Source: a virus. Taken from it: DNA of 64,000 nt. How positions within the stretch are numbered: the first letter of the stretch is position 1; the number at the start of each line of letters is the position of its first letter. The stretch lies in IMG/VR virus record IMGVR_UViG_3300030616_000017, positions 62,001 to 126,000 of that record. One strand, written 5' to 3'. The notes beneath the pieces were generated by a model. It had not been told where the DNA came from and did no database searches. It was given only the letters and a program-made list of their open reading frames with translations. The position numbers and the translations under genes are program-made. Shown piece by piece: positions 8,570 through 18,151 of this stretch.

Positions 8570-9190
8570 TTACTTTCCCTGTTTAATAAGGTGGAAAAAT
8601 TCTTCCCTTACTTCTGGCTTAGAGCGAAATACTCCTCTCAAATCAGAGGTTCGCATGCTTGAATTCTCGCTCTCTTCTACACCCCTCATCACCATACACA
8701 TATGGGTGGCCTCAATAAAAACAGCTACGCCGAGAGGATCAAGAGTTTCCTGCACAAAATCCGCTATCTGCTTTGTTAACTCCTCTTGGATTTGGGGTCT
8801 ACGCATAAACCATTTAGTAATGCGTACCAGCTTACTAATTCCTACCACTTTGTCACCCGGAATATAAGCTACATAAGCGTTCCCCAGGAAAGGCATCCAA
8901 TGATGAGAACACATACTCTTAATCTGAATAGGTCCAAGCACAACCATTTCATCGTATTCTTTTGTATTAGGAAAAACAGTAATCTTAGGTTGCTCATCAT
9001 AATTCCCAGAAAAGACCTCATTAACATACATTTTAGCTATGCGGTGAGGCGACTCCTCAAGCTGAGGATCGTTTCGGTTGAAATGAAGAAGATCAAAAAT
9101 CTCTTCAAACTTTTCTTCTACTTTAGAAATCATATCATCCTTCTCTTCGCGGGTGAGGACAACATTGTCATTACTAACAATAGGTGACAT
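8570..9190 (-). CDS. folE: FolE, GTP cyclohydrolase I
   Basis: 206 aa, typical length. Makes dihydroneopterin triphosphate from GTP, the first step toward preQ0. Seen: [11 protein letters not shown] near residues 46-56, the zinc/catalytic [12 protein letters not shown] near 91-102, [10 protein letters not shown], and HMCMVMRGV near 163-171. Stop and start codons abut the dCTP deaminase-like gene, and its start lies just inside the end of the pyrimidine-dimer glycosylase-like gene. Confidence 0.95.
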   Translation of the reverse strand: MSPIVSNDNVVLTREEKDDMISKVEEKFEEIFDLLHFNRNDPQLEESPHRIAKMYVNEVFSGNYDEQPKITVFPNTKEYDEMVVLGPIQIKSMCSHHWMPFLGNAYVAYIPGDKVVGISKLVRITKWFMRRPQIQEELTKQIADFVQETLDPLGVAVFIEATHMCMVMRGVEESENSSMRTSDLRGVFRSKPEVREEFFHLIKQGK

Positions 9191-9530
9191 TAAATAACTC
9201 CTTTTTATTTTTAATATTTTCTCTACAATAAGGACAACGCTTGTTTAGTTCTTTCAAACTGTTTTCGCTGTCTACTGATCCTGCTTCATACAGAAGGCTG
9301 TATTCATCGTCTTTTATAGGACTTTTATGGTTGTAGCCTCTCTTCAACATTTCCTCTACTAGGGCGTCATGTCTTTTAATTACATTATGAACTTCTACAA
9401 GACCGTTAGTAATATAACCCCTTAAAGAAATTCCTTTTCTTAGAGACCCCAGTAAAGTATGCATTTCCCTGTGCTCCCCCAGTAAATGTGATCTGCACAT
9501 TATAGAAGGGTCCACATTCCACATTCTCAT
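9174..9530 (-). CDS. Pyrimidine-dimer DNA glycosylase / endonuclease V-like protein
   Basis: 118 aa. Residues 1-60 ([30 protein letters not shown] and [28 protein letters not shown]) match the Pyr_excise family related to T4 DenV. The C-terminus adds a CPYC motif. The start is at 9530 because an AAGGAG box lies 6 bases upstream; the longer reading from 9554 has none. Probable role: repair of UV or other base damage. The gene splits the que genes. Confidence 0.8.
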   Translation of the reverse strand: MRMWNVDPSIMCRSHLLGEHREMHTLLGSLRKGISLRGYITNGLVEVHNVIKRHDALVEEMLKRGYNHKSPIKDDEYSLLYEAGSVDSENSLKELNKRCPYCRENIKNKKELFNVTYC

Positions 9531-9531
9531 T

Positions 9532-10218
9532 TTATACTCCTTGAATATTACCAAAAATTATAATATGACTTCTTAGAGAAAGGTTCCAGCCTCTCTCTAT
9601 AAGAATATCATAATATTTTTTCACAATACCTAAAATAGTTTTTGCATCTACTCCTTTGGGTTGAATGTAGATTCTTTCAGAAGGTATAGAATGATTCTTT
9701 TGTTCTTCTATAATATAACCTAAATCTTCATCATTTTCTAGTAAAAACTTAACTATTTTATTTGAGTAGCCTATATCGAGAAGGTAGGGGTAAGTAGCTT
9801 TCTGCAAGCCGGCGCTGTCTTGAGCTACGTTAGTTTTGGGGGAAATGTTAAGCTTAACATTATACTTTTTAAACAAAGACAACACCATTTCATTAGGTAC
9901 CAATGTCCCGTTTGTTTCAATTTCAAATGAAATCTTATCTCCATAGTCCACCAAAAAATCTACAATAAAGCCCTCATGCTTAGGAAGAAGTGGTTCTCCC
10001 CCTGTTATAACTACATTAGAGGTTTTCTTGATCATCTCCCCCACTGTTTCTGCATTATAGGCAATCCCATTATCTGTCCATGTAAACTTAGAATCACAAA
10101 AAGAACATCTAAGATTGCACCCGGGAAATCGAATAAAAAGGGAGTGTTTACCTTGTGTATCTCCTTCTCCCTGAAACCCATAGAAAGGCTCTTCTGCGAG
10201 ATAAATTAATTCTTTCAT
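9532..10218 (-). CDS. queE: QueE, 7-carboxy-7-deazaguanine synthase
   Basis: About 228 aa radical SAM enzyme converting carboxytetrahydropterin to 7-carboxy-7-deazaguanine. Seen: YGFQGEGDTQGKHSLFIRF, the cluster motif CNLRCSFC (CX3CX2C) in residues about 30-45, VVITGGEPLL, and FEIETNGT. The start was placed at MKELIYL (10218), which overlaps the queD stop as TAATG with a GGAG box inside queD; the upstream MRRLGL reading lies within queD. Confidence 0.92.
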   Translation of the reverse strand: MKELIYLAEEPFYGFQGEGDTQGKHSLFIRFPGCNLRCSFCDSKFTWTDNGIAYNAETVGEMIKKTSNVVITGGEPLLPKHEGFIVDFLVDYGDKISFEIETNGTLVPNEMVLSLFKKYNVKLNISPKTNVAQDSAGLQKATYPYLLDIGYSNKIVKFLLENDEDLGYIIEEQKNHSIPSERIYIQPKGVDAKTILGIVKKYYDILIERGWNLSLRSHIIIFGNIQGV

Positions 10219-10589
10219 TAGTCCCAATCTCCGCATTCACACCATGTCTGCTTCCCCACGGCTGTCTCATACACCCTTACCTTAAATTCTAGGCTAGGAT
10301 TAGAAAGCTTAACTTCGTCGTAAAACCGTTGGCAGAGATTTTCTGCTGTAGGGTTAATATTGTCGAATGGAGCGATGTCGTTAATAAATTGGTGATCGTA
10401 CATTTCCTTCAATCGTTTGACATTCCCAAAATCCCAAAGAATCCCTACTTCATCTACTTGAGAAGACTCTCCTCTAACCCACACTTCTACGAACCAAGTG
10501 TGCCCATGAATCCTGCTACAGTTGCCATCATATCCTCTGAGCTGATGAGAACTGTCTATAGTTGTCTCTGTATGCAATGTAAGTATCAC
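10218..10589 (-). CDS. queD: QueD, 6-carboxy-5,6,7,8-tetrahydropterin synthase
   Basis: 123 aa. Converts dihydroneopterin triphosphate to carboxytetrahydropterin. Seen: the first zinc histidine in SSHQLRG (residue 15), the catalytic Cys in DGNCSRIHGHTW with the HGH pair near 29-31, and YETAVGKQTWCECGDW at the end. The start is GTG with a strong AGGAGGAG box. A TTTACA-N17-TATTAA promoter inside the preceding gene may serve it. Confidence 0.92.
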   Translation of the reverse strand: MILTLHTETTIDSSHQLRGYDGNCSRIHGHTWFVEVWVRGESSQVDEVGILWDFGNVKRLKEMYDHQFINDIAPFDNINPTAENLCQRFYDEVKLSNPSLEFKVRVYETAVGKQTWCECGDWD

Positions 10590-10600
10590 TCTTTCTCCTC

Positions 10601-11176
10601 CTATATATTATATATTAATAACTCTTTTTGTGCGTTTTGTAAATCTAAAAGCCACTCATCCCATAAATTAGAGCCTTCACCTCCGTTTCTTACGATGTAA
10701 GAGGGGTGGTAAGTAGGCATAATTAAAAAGCCTAGTTCCTCAAAAGTCTGCCCATGCACTTTAGTAATTTTCGGTGGAATGGTTACAAAAGCATTACAAG
10801 GGTTGTTTCCTAAAGGAATAAGCATTTTATACCCTCTGCCTTTTAGATATTCTAATTCTTCATATAGCCCTTCGTTGCAGTGTTTTTTAAGAGCTATCTT
10901 TGTATTAGTTTCTGTAAACTTATTATCTTTTGGTCTGCAGTTTATTACGTTAGTTAGCCAATAGTAGTGACTTGTTATCCCCACCTCTCTAAGGGCTTTT
11001 CTTAGAAGCTTTCCAGCTGCCCCTATAAAAGGTTCTTTGTTCTCATCTTCCATTTTTCCAGGGGCCTCTCCTATGAAAACAAAATCGCCCCTTTCACTAC
11101 CCCTTCCCCAAACTCTATTTCTATAGGCAAGGGGGCATCCCTCGCATTTTACTTGTTGTCTTTCATATATAAGCAT
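10601..11176 (-). CDS. Uracil-DNA glycosylase, family 4-like (Fe-S type)
   Basis: 191 aa. Seen: CEGCPL at residues about 10-15 and further cysteines in VINCRPKDN and KKHC, the spacing of the family 4 [4Fe-4S] cluster. The active-site segment is IGEAPGKMEDENKEPFIGAAGKLL and the second motif TYHPSYIVRN. It removes uracil from DNA and fits the dUTPase-fold gene in the same operon. Confidence 0.88.
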   Translation of the reverse strand: MLIYERQQVKCEGCPLAYRNRVWGRGSERGDFVFIGEAPGKMEDENKEPFIGAAGKLLRKALREVGITSHYYWLTNVINCRPKDNKFTETNTKIALKKHCNEGLYEELEYLKGRGYKMLIPLGNNPCNAFVTIPPKITKVHGQTFEELGFLIMPTYHPSYIVRNGGEGSNLWDEWLLDLQNAQKELLIYNI

Positions 11177-11182
11177 GCTTCT

Positions 11183-13024
11183 CTACATCTCTCCCTTTAG
11201 TATGTGCTTCCACTCATCTTTGGATAAGCTTTCTCTCTTAAAAATAGATTCATCTAAATCTTTCTTGTTCTTGAGAGATTTATCTAATCTTGTATCAATC
11301 GTATTTTCAAAAATTAAATTATGAACAATCACAGGGTCTTCTTGGCCTATTCTATGAAACCTCTTAATAGATTGAGCGTACTCAACATAGGAAAAACTAC
11401 GAGAAAAATATACGACTCGTTTGCATTGAGTAATATTCACTGCTGTTTGCAGCACTTTAGAGGATGCAATTAAAAGATTACACTTAGGGTCGTGCTTGAA
11501 CTTCTCTAGTTGTTCGTTTCTCCACTCAATAGCTTCTCTCCCCTTCGGAGTATTTTGCCCATGCAGGACTATCGGATTATACTTTGCATACCTTTTTGCT
11601 AATTGTTCTATCGTACTAGGATGAAAATCAAAGATTGTTAATTTCTGTTTTTCATCCTTGATGTATGTAGTTACCAGCGAATCTAAAATGCTCAATTTAC
11701 CATGATGCTTATCAAACTTGAATTGCTGCACGAGAGACGCCAAAGTCGATGAGCGGACAGGATCGATTCTATCCTTTAATAAAGAGGCGTTTTCGTAAGC
11801 TAAAGAAATATAAGGGAACTTATTAAACAGCCTTTTAGGAATAAGTTGCCCGTCATCTTCTTCCTTCAGAACGCTTATAACATAATTGATCAGCTGTTCA
11901 TAAATCATAGATTGGGTAGGTGAAAGGGCTGCATACGTATCTTTTATATATAGATCGGGAAGATCTAACAGTTCATTAGAAGTAAATCTTGATACCCACG
12001 GAGCAAAAAGCTGTTCCCATTCCTCTCTTTTCTTCTCATAAATAAAGTTTATAGCGTAGGCGCTAAATCTATTTCCTGTATTGGCTATCTCATCTACCCA
12101 TTCATAATAATTATGAGGTACCAGACTAGAGTCTAAAAACTTCATCTGAGAATAGACCTCTGTAAAGTTATTAGGAGAAGGGGTTCCTGTCAATAAATAT
12201 CTATACTCAAAAAACTGTTTATGCAAATGCAGTGCTTTCGATTGCCTTGCTTTGTGGTTCTTTATGTTATGAGATTCATCCAATATAATAGCTCTATTAC
12301 TGCCCCAACTATCAAAGGGAATAGTTGCTTTTCTATAATTCTTACTTGTTTTCTTTCCGCTTCTTTTGTGATAATCATCGCTCAGCGTAAGAAAGTGACG
12401 ATATGTCATTATAATAACTTTAGGAGACAAAGGAAGAGGGTCACGCACCGTTTGTGGGCTGGAAATAATAATATCTTTATCCTTATTATCAATAAAAGTA
12501 GCAAATTGAAGTAACTCTCTCCTCCAGTTGTAGACGCCTTCAGGCGGGGTAACAACTAAAACCCTATCGCACTTTCCTTGCTCAAAATAATGATTCAAAG
12601 TAGAAATATTAATAAAAGTTTTTCCACTACCCATCCCCAAAAAGAAAGCATATCGATTGCTGTTGATACCTTTCTGTATGCAATCGAGTTGAAAACTCTC
12701 ATTGGGAGCTTTTCCTTTAATAGGCTCACTTTTTAAAAGCCGTTCGTTTAATTTATTACGTTTGAATTTGGTTTCTCTTTTTCCAAACTGCTGAGATGCT
12801 TCTTTTATTTTTTCTTCAGCCCCTTGCTCAAAGACCACGTCATCATAATCTTGAATATGAGGAAGGGCCTGCATAAGCTTGCGGGCGGAAGCCCCCCACT
12901 CTTTTGTTTCTCCATTATAAGTAAACTTATGGCGTTTAACTGTTTCCAACACGGCTGAAAATGCAGAGCCGGAAAAAGTCACAAAAGCTGTTTCTTCTCC
13001 TGTACTGTAAGAGATCTTAACCAT
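11183..13024 (-). CDS. SNF2-type DNA helicase/translocase
   Basis: 613 aa superfamily 2 ATPase. Residues 1-110 form an N-terminal region with a HARP-like look (KRHKFTYNGETKEWGASA). Motif I is LGMGSGKT near 130, motif II DESH near 249, motif III LTGTPSPN near 280, and motif VI IKRFHRIGQEDPV near 555. It probably remodels replication or repair forks. A TTGCCT-N17-TATATT promoter (13043-13071) lies directly upstream. Confidence 0.9.
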   Translation of the reverse strand: MVKISYSTGEETAFVTFSGSAFSAVLETVKRHKFTYNGETKEWGASARKLMQALPHIQDYDDVVFEQGAEEKIKEASQQFGKRETKFKRNKLNERLLKSEPIKGKAPNESFQLDCIQKGINSNRYAFFLGMGSGKTFINISTLNHYFEQGKCDRVLVVTPPEGVYNWRRELLQFATFIDNKDKDIIISSPQTVRDPLPLSPKVIIMTYRHFLTLSDDYHKRSGKKTSKNYRKATIPFDSWGSNRAIILDESHNIKNHKARQSKALHLHKQFFEYRYLLTGTPSPNNFTEVYSQMKFLDSSLVPHNYYEWVDEIANTGNRFSAYAINFIYEKKREEWEQLFAPWVSRFTSNELLDLPDLYIKDTYAALSPTQSMIYEQLINYVISVLKEEDDGQLIPKRLFNKFPYISLAYENASLLKDRIDPVRSSTLASLVQQFKFDKHHGKLSILDSLVTTYIKDEKQKLTIFDFHPSTIEQLAKRYAKYNPIVLHGQNTPKGREAIEWRNEQLEKFKHDPKCNLLIASSKVLQTAVNITQCKRVVYFSRSFSYVEYAQSIKRFHRIGQEDPVIVHNLIFENTIDTRLDKSLKNKKDLDESIFKRESLSKDEWKHILKGEM

Positions 13025-13042
13025 AATTTCTTCCTTATATAT

Positions 13043-13071
13043 AATATAAGGTTAAAAAGAAGAAAAGGCAA
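13043..13071 (-). promoter_or_regulatory. Promoter for the helicase gene
   Basis: Minus strand: TTGCCT (13071-13066), 17 bases, TATATT (13048-13043). The -35 box overlaps the 3' end of the upstream nuclease gene. An AAGGAAG box precedes the ATG. Confidence 0.6.
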
Positions 13072-14100
13072 TCAACTTCTTTCAATTTTAGGGGGGCGAA
13101 ATTCAAATGCTTTTTGCGGGGGAGAAGGTTTGTAGTGCTGAGATACCTTACTATTATCTTTTCTATCTATGTGGCGAAAAAGGCGAGGATCAATCTTTTC
13201 AATATCAAAAGCTAGCCCTTCATATAATAATGCGAGATTGCGTGGCTTGAATTTCGAGTTGGTAGTAAATTCCTTTATGTAAGATTCTGAGATAGGGATA
13301 AAAGCAACTAACTGGTGGTTTAAGCGTAAGCGCGCGGACCTCTCTTTGAACTCTTGTTTCCATCTATCTGTTAAATAAGGTATTATATCTATATTAGCTA
13401 ATACCTCAAATATATCTTTATAATCCCCTATGAGCTGCTCTAATTTTTTAGAGGGGAAGTTTTTTATGCCTATGGGTATTTCATCGGCCTTATCTCCCCT
13501 TATTACCTTGTACAAGACTACGGAGGACTCGCTGGGCATGAAATTAAAACGTTCATTAAAAAGTTTTCTGTCATATACTTTCTTTCCCATGTATTGAGCC
13601 ACATCTCTTTTTTTATAGTATATGCCTCTTGACCAATCTAAATCTTCGCTTATAATTAAGGAGGATTCTTTCTCGTTTATAGAATTAAGTACGGGAGGTA
13701 ACAAATCATCTGCTTCAAACCCCGTACCATATACAACGGAGATATTCTCGCCGTAATTCATTAGAATCAATCTCAGATAATCCAGTCCTCTATAAAACGA
13801 ATCACTTTTCTTTTTGCGGGATACTTTATAAGTAGGATCATATAATTGCTGTCTCATGTTCTTTTTGCTATCCGCATTATCAAATAAGCAATAAATCCTT
13901 CCTCCCTGTTTGAGAAACTCCCTTTTAAATCTTTTAAGAGATTGAAGAAAACCCCACACTCCTCCTGTTATTAGATGTTTGCCGTCTATTTCAACTGTCA
14001 GATTTTTATGGATTTCGTAGTTACGATAATACCAATTATTGACGTCTATTATGAGGTTGTCATAATATTTCTGCGGTTGAAAAAAATCTTTTTTACTCAT
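13072..14100 (-). CDS. FEN/PIN-type 5'-3' exonuclease
   Basis: 342 aa. Resembles T4 RNase H and T5 D15-type flap nucleases. Acidic metal ligands are visible in IIDVNNWYYR (residues 17-26), YCLFDNADS near 70, TGFEADDLL near 125, ISEDLDW near 147, and RGDKADEIPIG near 203, where a helix-hairpin-helix region follows. Expected role: removal of RNA primers or flaps in phage replication. The last 25 residues are basic and proline-rich. Confidence 0.8.
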   Translation of the reverse strand: MSKKDFFQPQKYYDNLIIDVNNWYYRNYEIHKNLTVEIDGKHLITGGVWGFLQSLKRFKREFLKQGGRIYCLFDNADSKKNMRQQLYDPTYKVSRKKKSDSFYRGLDYLRLILMNYGENISVVYGTGFEADDLLPPVLNSINEKESSLIISEDLDWSRGIYYKKRDVAQYMGKKVYDRKLFNERFNFMPSESSVVLYKVIRGDKADEIPIGIKNFPSKKLEQLIGDYKDIFEVLANIDIIPYLTDRWKQEFKERSARLRLNHQLVAFIPISESYIKEFTTNSKFKPRNLALLYEGLAFDIEKIDPRLFRHIDRKDNSKVSQHYKPSPPQKAFEFRPPKIERS

Positions 14101-14104
14101 ATCT

Positions 14105-14578
14105 TTATGCTTCTAACGTATCTTTTAAGTAAAGCTCAAACACTTCTTGCAACATAAGGTTATTTTCTTGTAATTGTGCAAGGAATTGTTTTTGATTTTC
14201 TTCGTCTTGGGCTATTTTCTTTGCTTCATCCTTCGCATGAAGAAAGTCAAAGGAGGAATCTACAGAAGAAGAGAAATTCATTTTCTCTGGTTTTTCTCCT
14301 CCTTCCATTGCCTCACCAACCAGTCCTAAAATATTTTGCACAGTATAGGCTATACCTTGTTCAGATTCTTCCTCTTCTAATAAGTTTTCTTGAATATTTT
14401 CTAAAAAATCTTCCAAAAAAATACCATATTTTTCTAAAAAAGATCGTAATGCCTTGAATAGGGACGCAGAAAGATCTTCGTCTGAGTCCCACTCATAAAC
14501 AGGAGCTTCTGATGAAATAATATCTTTAACGGACTCCCGATTAGAGGTTGTAAGTTCAATTTTTATTGTTCCCATCAT
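14105..14578 (-). CDS. Hypothetical acidic protein, 157 aa
   Basis: No family recognised. Strongly acidic with long helices and coiled-coil-like stretches (LEKYGIFLEDFLENIQENL, EEENQKQFLAQLQENN). Its ATG overlaps the stop of the phosphoesterase gene (ATGATG), so it is translationally coupled to it. It may act as an accessory or chaperone-like partner of the neighbouring nucleases; nothing in the sequence proves this. Confidence 0.65.
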   Translation of the reverse strand: MMGTIKIELTTSNRESVKDIISSEAPVYEWDSDEDLSASLFKALRSFLEKYGIFLEDFLENIQENLLEEEESEQGIAYTVQNILGLVGEAMEGGEKPEKMNFSSSVDSSFDFLHAKDEAKKIAQDEENQKQFLAQLQENNLMLQEVFELYLKDTLEA

Positions 14579-16032
14579 TGGTACTTGTCCCCTAGTTTAA
14601 GTTCATCGACAAATCTTACGCCGTTCTCTTCGTCCACCACGTAATATGTTTGCGTGGGTTGTTCCCCTTTCTTCAAAGCTCCGAGGGAAAATTCATTAGG
14701 ACCTATAAGAGAGCCGTTCATAATAATCTTGGCTCCGCTAAAAGACTTGGTAATATTAGAAGAATGAAAATGGCCCATGTTCACGTATTCAAAACTCTTG
14801 TCTATCTGATTAAGAGTTCCTCCCAACAGAGAAATGTCTCTGGATAGATTACCTGGAACAGAGTTCAAACCATTTCCTCCTTTAATTACATCTCCATGCA
14901 GAGAAAGAAATTCATGCCCTACAATCTCGTGCAACTTCATATGTGATTCTGGAATATCAAATTCAACAATATTCTTGGTTTCTCTTTTTATAAATTCATA
15001 AAGAATATATTCATGGTTTTGTCTCTGCTTATGCTTGTAGCGGGGCTTGATATGATGACGAGGATGATTACCTACCAAGCCTAAAGCTTTAATTTTAGCA
15101 AAATGTTTGGACAGATTTTGAATATGCTGAGCGGTATAATCAGCAAGTTCTATAATTCCTTTGGTTACGCCTAGTTCACTATTCTCCGCCAAATCATGAA
15201 GCGTCCCTGAAATCATATCTCCAAGAAAAAGAATATTCAAAACATTTGTACCAAAGATTTTATTATTCTCTAAAACTTTTCTAAAAAGCTTATCAATTCT
15301 CTTTCGTGATATCGAAACAGAATATGCATTAAGGCCTAACATCTCCTCATAATCAACCACCTCATCCCAATGCCAGTCGCTAGCAAGAATGACCGATTCT
15401 GCATTATCCTTGAAATTCTTAACATTGATGTTAGAGGGCTTGAATTCGAAAGGTTCGTACTCTTCTACAACCTGTTCTAAAATGCTTACGAGTTTTTCAT
15501 CTTGAATTTGTCGTGTTTTGTAAAAATCTAATTCTTTTCTAATTTTTTTATTTTCGTGCTCTACTTTATTAACTTTTTTATCTGTCTGAATATGAAATAA
15601 ATTCATTTCATAAATACTTTTTAACACCTGCTTCAAATCAGGTATTTGATATAAGAATGCTTTGTAAGGTATGCTTACTTCTGCAGCTAAATCCCTCACA
15701 TCATCCATTTGAAAAGGCTTTTTAAGTTTTTTAGACTTTGCCTCCAAAAGAGAAATTAAATACTCTTCATCGTACTCTGCGTATTTCTCTTTTTCTCTCT
15801 CTTGTTCTTTTGCCTGCTCTTCTTTGGTTTCTGTTAAGTCGCTTTCTCCATCAGCCATCAGCTGATTGTAGTACAGATGAATAGCTTTCCTATAAGATAG
15901 ATAAGAAGAGTTTGAATCAGTATCTTTAATAAAGTCCGTGTACATACTTTCTGACAGAACCGGCTCTAATTCATAATTATGTTCTGACAGTTTTTCTAGT
16001 ATCCAATCTTTTTTCTTTATGGGTTTCGCCAT
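14575..16032 (-). CDS. Mre11/SbcD-like metallophosphoesterase
   Basis: 485 aa. Residues 1-200 are a charged, coiled-coil-like region with a helix-turn-helix-like segment (DVRDLAAEVSIPYKAFLYQIPDL). The phosphoesterase core follows: ASDWHWDE, LFLGDMISG, LVGNHPRHH, LSLHGD and NMGHFHSS, covering the usual metal ligands. It may work with the Rad50-like ATPase encoded far away at 38993-41026, but the extended N-terminus is not typical of SbcD. Confidence 0.75.
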   Translation of the reverse strand: MAKPIKKKDWILEKLSEHNYELEPVLSESMYTDFIKDTDSNSSYLSYRKAIHLYYNQLMADGESDLTETKEEQAKEQEREKEKYAEYDEEYLISLLEAKSKKLKKPFQMDDVRDLAAEVSIPYKAFLYQIPDLKQVLKSIYEMNLFHIQTDKKVNKVEHENKKIRKELDFYKTRQIQDEKLVSILEQVVEEYEPFEFKPSNINVKNFKDNAESVILASDWHWDEVVDYEEMLGLNAYSVSISRKRIDKLFRKVLENNKIFGTNVLNILFLGDMISGTLHDLAENSELGVTKGIIELADYTAQHIQNLSKHFAKIKALGLVGNHPRHHIKPRYKHKQRQNHEYILYEFIKRETKNIVEFDIPESHMKLHEIVGHEFLSLHGDVIKGGNGLNSVPGNLSRDISLLGGTLNQIDKSFEYVNMGHFHSSNITKSFSGAKIIMNGSLIGPNEFSLGALKKGEQPTQTYYVVDEENGVRFVDELKLGDKYQ

Positions 16033-16304
16033 TATGCCCTCTTTCTATTCTTGCGATGGTTTTGTATATGCTTGGTTCGATGTTCGCTGTTGGTCTTAAT
16101 GGTTCCATCTCTCCACCAACAACGAAACTTCATTCTACGTCTTTGAGCTCTATTTGGCCCCGCGGAGCCTTCAATATAAAAAGCAGCTTCTAAAGGCCGG
16201 GTCATTCTTTTATCCCATTTCCTCTTCTCTGCTCCATCCATTTTTTCAATTTTAGCTCTCTCGTAGCTTGTCAAATAATATATGCCTGTTTTTGCTCTAA
16301 ACAT
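16032..16304 (-). CDS. Hypothetical very basic protein, 90 aa
   Basis: No family recognised. The C-terminal half is rich in Arg, Lys and His (PNRAQRRRMKFRCWWRDG, then HRTKHIQNHRKNRKRA), which suggests nucleic-acid binding. It overlaps the start of the phosphoesterase gene by one base. Confidence 0.6.
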   Translation of the reverse strand: MFRAKTGIYYLTSYERAKIEKMDGAEKRKWDKRMTRPLEAAFYIEGSAGPNRAQRRRMKFRCWWRDGTIKTNSEHRTKHIQNHRKNRKRA

Positions 16305-16319
16305 CTTTTCTACTCCTTT

Positions 16320-16907
16320 TTATTCATCTGTGGGGTCAAGCGGTTTTTGTTCTGATTTTTCTTCAAACAATTCCCAAGCCGCTATGGGAGTCAAGATGCC
16401 TTCCTGTAGCTTAGAAAGAAAGCTGGTGATAGGCATCTTCATCTTAAACCTATATAGATAGTTGTCATATAGATTGCGGACAAACAGTTCGTCTCTCTCT
16501 ATAAGCGCTTTCTCGATTCTCCACGTTCTTTCTGTTTCCTTCCAAAAACCTTCTCCTGTTACGTCTACTAACCCTAGAGTTCCTTCAGAGATCTTTTGAT
16601 TAATTTCTTCAGCAGGAGCCCTCACTTCCTCTCTTACTTTTTGTATCATGAGGGGAAGATAGGGTAAAAGTTTTTTCTTGATAAGATAAATGTTCTTTCT
16701 CACGTCCATCTCATAGTCATATTCAAAATAAAACAGCCTTTCTTTATTCTCAGGGTCATTTTCATCAAAATGTTTATAAAGAATAACTCCACTAGGCTGC
16801 AGAATAAAAGAAATCAGAATAGGAAGTTTGCTGCAGAAATTCGTGAATTTTTTCGTAAACACTTTCTTGAATTGATGGACATCGATGTTTTTCTTGTGTA
16901 CAATCAT
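16320..16907 (-). CDS. Hypothetical protein, 195 aa
   Basis: No family recognised. Mixed alpha/beta composition with a segment LPILISFILQPSGVILYKHFDEND near the N-terminus and FYFEYDYEMDVRKNIYLIKKKLLPYLPLM in the middle. An AGGAG box precedes the ATG. It is the second gene after the sliding-clamp-like gene in the replication operon, so a replication accessory role is possible. Confidence 0.65.
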   Translation of the reverse strand: MIVHKKNIDVHQFKKVFTKKFTNFCSKLPILISFILQPSGVILYKHFDENDPENKERLFYFEYDYEMDVRKNIYLIKKKLLPYLPLMIQKVREEVRAPAEEINQKISEGTLGLVDVTGEGFWKETERTWRIEKALIERDELFVRNLYDNYLYRFKMKMPITSFLSKLQEGILTPIAAWELFEEKSEQKPLDPTDE

Positions 16908-16941
16908 GGTGCTTCGTCTCCTTAATTATTATTTTATAATG

Positions 16942-18039
16942 TCACACAAACCGAATTGTGGCCACATGTCTCTCTATATTAGTCTCGCCAATCGTGTTAA
17001 AGGCAGGTTGATCTGTATCAAACTGAAAAACAATAAAATCATCATTTATAGATGCAACTGCTTTTTTAACAAGACTCCTTGAAACCCAAAATTCTTCGCC
17101 TACAAGCGCTTCGCTGCACTCTTTCAAAGCCATCTGTCTATTAGCAGGCGTATCTGATTGAGATTCCACCGAAAGAGTTTCCTCGTCTATAATACGAAAA
17201 CAAATCTGTTGATTAGGAACTGTAGTGACAAATACTTCTAAAAAGTCCAAAATATTGATTATTTCGCTTTTCTCAACACAGAGGCTTGTATCATGTTTGT
17301 ACTTACTAATGTGGTCTTCGTCGAAGACATCGGGCGTTGTTAAATCCGCACTGTCTGTCGTTAGACGAAGTTCCTCTCCCTCGCCTATAGTAAAATATAC
17401 GTCGCCATTTTCTTCATTAAAAAACAAGTAGGTGGGAAAAAGAGAAGCCACAGATGATATAAGGCGGGCGATATCTCCTCTTATTCTTATGTTGGGGTAG
17501 TCAATGGGGTTACCATCTTCGTCTTTCTCATCAACCTGAGCTTCGAATATCTGCGAGATGTCATTAGCTATTACTTCGTTTTTCCATAGAGAAACGCCAT
17601 AAAAATTCTCTCCGGGGACAGAAGAGTGTGACCCCGCGTAATTCATGGCTGTTTTAATATTCCGAATAAGGTTGGAAGTAAGAAAATAAGATGTAAAATT
17701 GTTTTCCTCTATTTCTGGAACCGGCATTTCTTCTTCAATAAGAGGAATCTTAAACTTTTCCTCGCCATTATAAAACTCGTAATCTTCATTGAGATAAAGC
17801 GTGTCATATTGACTACAGAGAGTAAGAAAAATGTTTTTATCTACGCTAATGGAGGGGAAAGCTTCTGCAGCCTCAAATTCAAATTCAAATGCAAGCTTTC
17901 CAAAAAGATGTTCTCCTGAAAAAGAAGCTTCTGATGATTCGAAGTTAAGACACAGGTACTTATGCCTTTTATCTTCTTTTTTATAAGAAGCCTCTATAAT
18001 CTTAGCGTACTTATTAAAATTTTCTGTTGAAATCTTCAT
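16942..18039 (-). CDS. Sliding-clamp (DnaN beta)-like protein
   Basis: 365 aa, the length of a bacterial beta clamp. The three-part layout fits: MKISTENFNKYAKIIEASYKK at the start, a middle domain beginning near YFLTSNLIRNIKTAMNYAG, and a third near KSEIINILDFLEVF that ends VFQFDTDQPAFNTIGETNIERHVATIRFV, similar to the beta-clamp C-terminus. A GGAGG box precedes the ATG. It is the first gene of the long minus-strand replication and modification operon, which supports a processivity role. Identity at motif level is weak. Confidence 0.6.
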   Translation of the reverse strand: MKISTENFNKYAKIIEASYKKEDKRHKYLCLNFESSEASFSGEHLFGKLAFEFEFEAAEAFPSISVDKNIFLTLCSQYDTLYLNEDYEFYNGEEKFKIPLIEEEMPVPEIEENNFTSYFLTSNLIRNIKTAMNYAGSHSSVPGENFYGVSLWKNEVIANDISQIFEAQVDEKDEDGNPIDYPNIRIRGDIARLISSVASLFPTYLFFNEENGDVYFTIGEGEELRLTTDSADLTTPDVFDEDHISKYKHDTSLCVEKSEIINILDFLEVFVTTVPNQQICFRIIDEETLSVESQSDTPANRQMALKECSEALVGEEFWVSRSLVKKAVASINDDFIVFQFDTDQPAFNTIGETNIERHVATIRFV

Positions 18040-18122
18040 TTACCACCTCCAAATGGCTTATTATTTTTTATTTTAGTAGATATTATCTCACTAACATAAT
18101 ACATCCTGCAGTTACATTATAT

Positions 18123-18151
18123 AATATAACCTAAAAAAATAGGAAAGTAAA
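18123..18151 (-). promoter_or_regulatory. Promoter of the minus-strand replication operon
   Basis: Minus strand: TTTACT (18151-18146), 17 bases, TATATT (18128-18123). The -35 box overlaps the start codon of the divergent plus-strand gene, so the two directions may be mutually regulated. Intergenic region 18040-18150 is very AT-rich. Confidence 0.6.
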
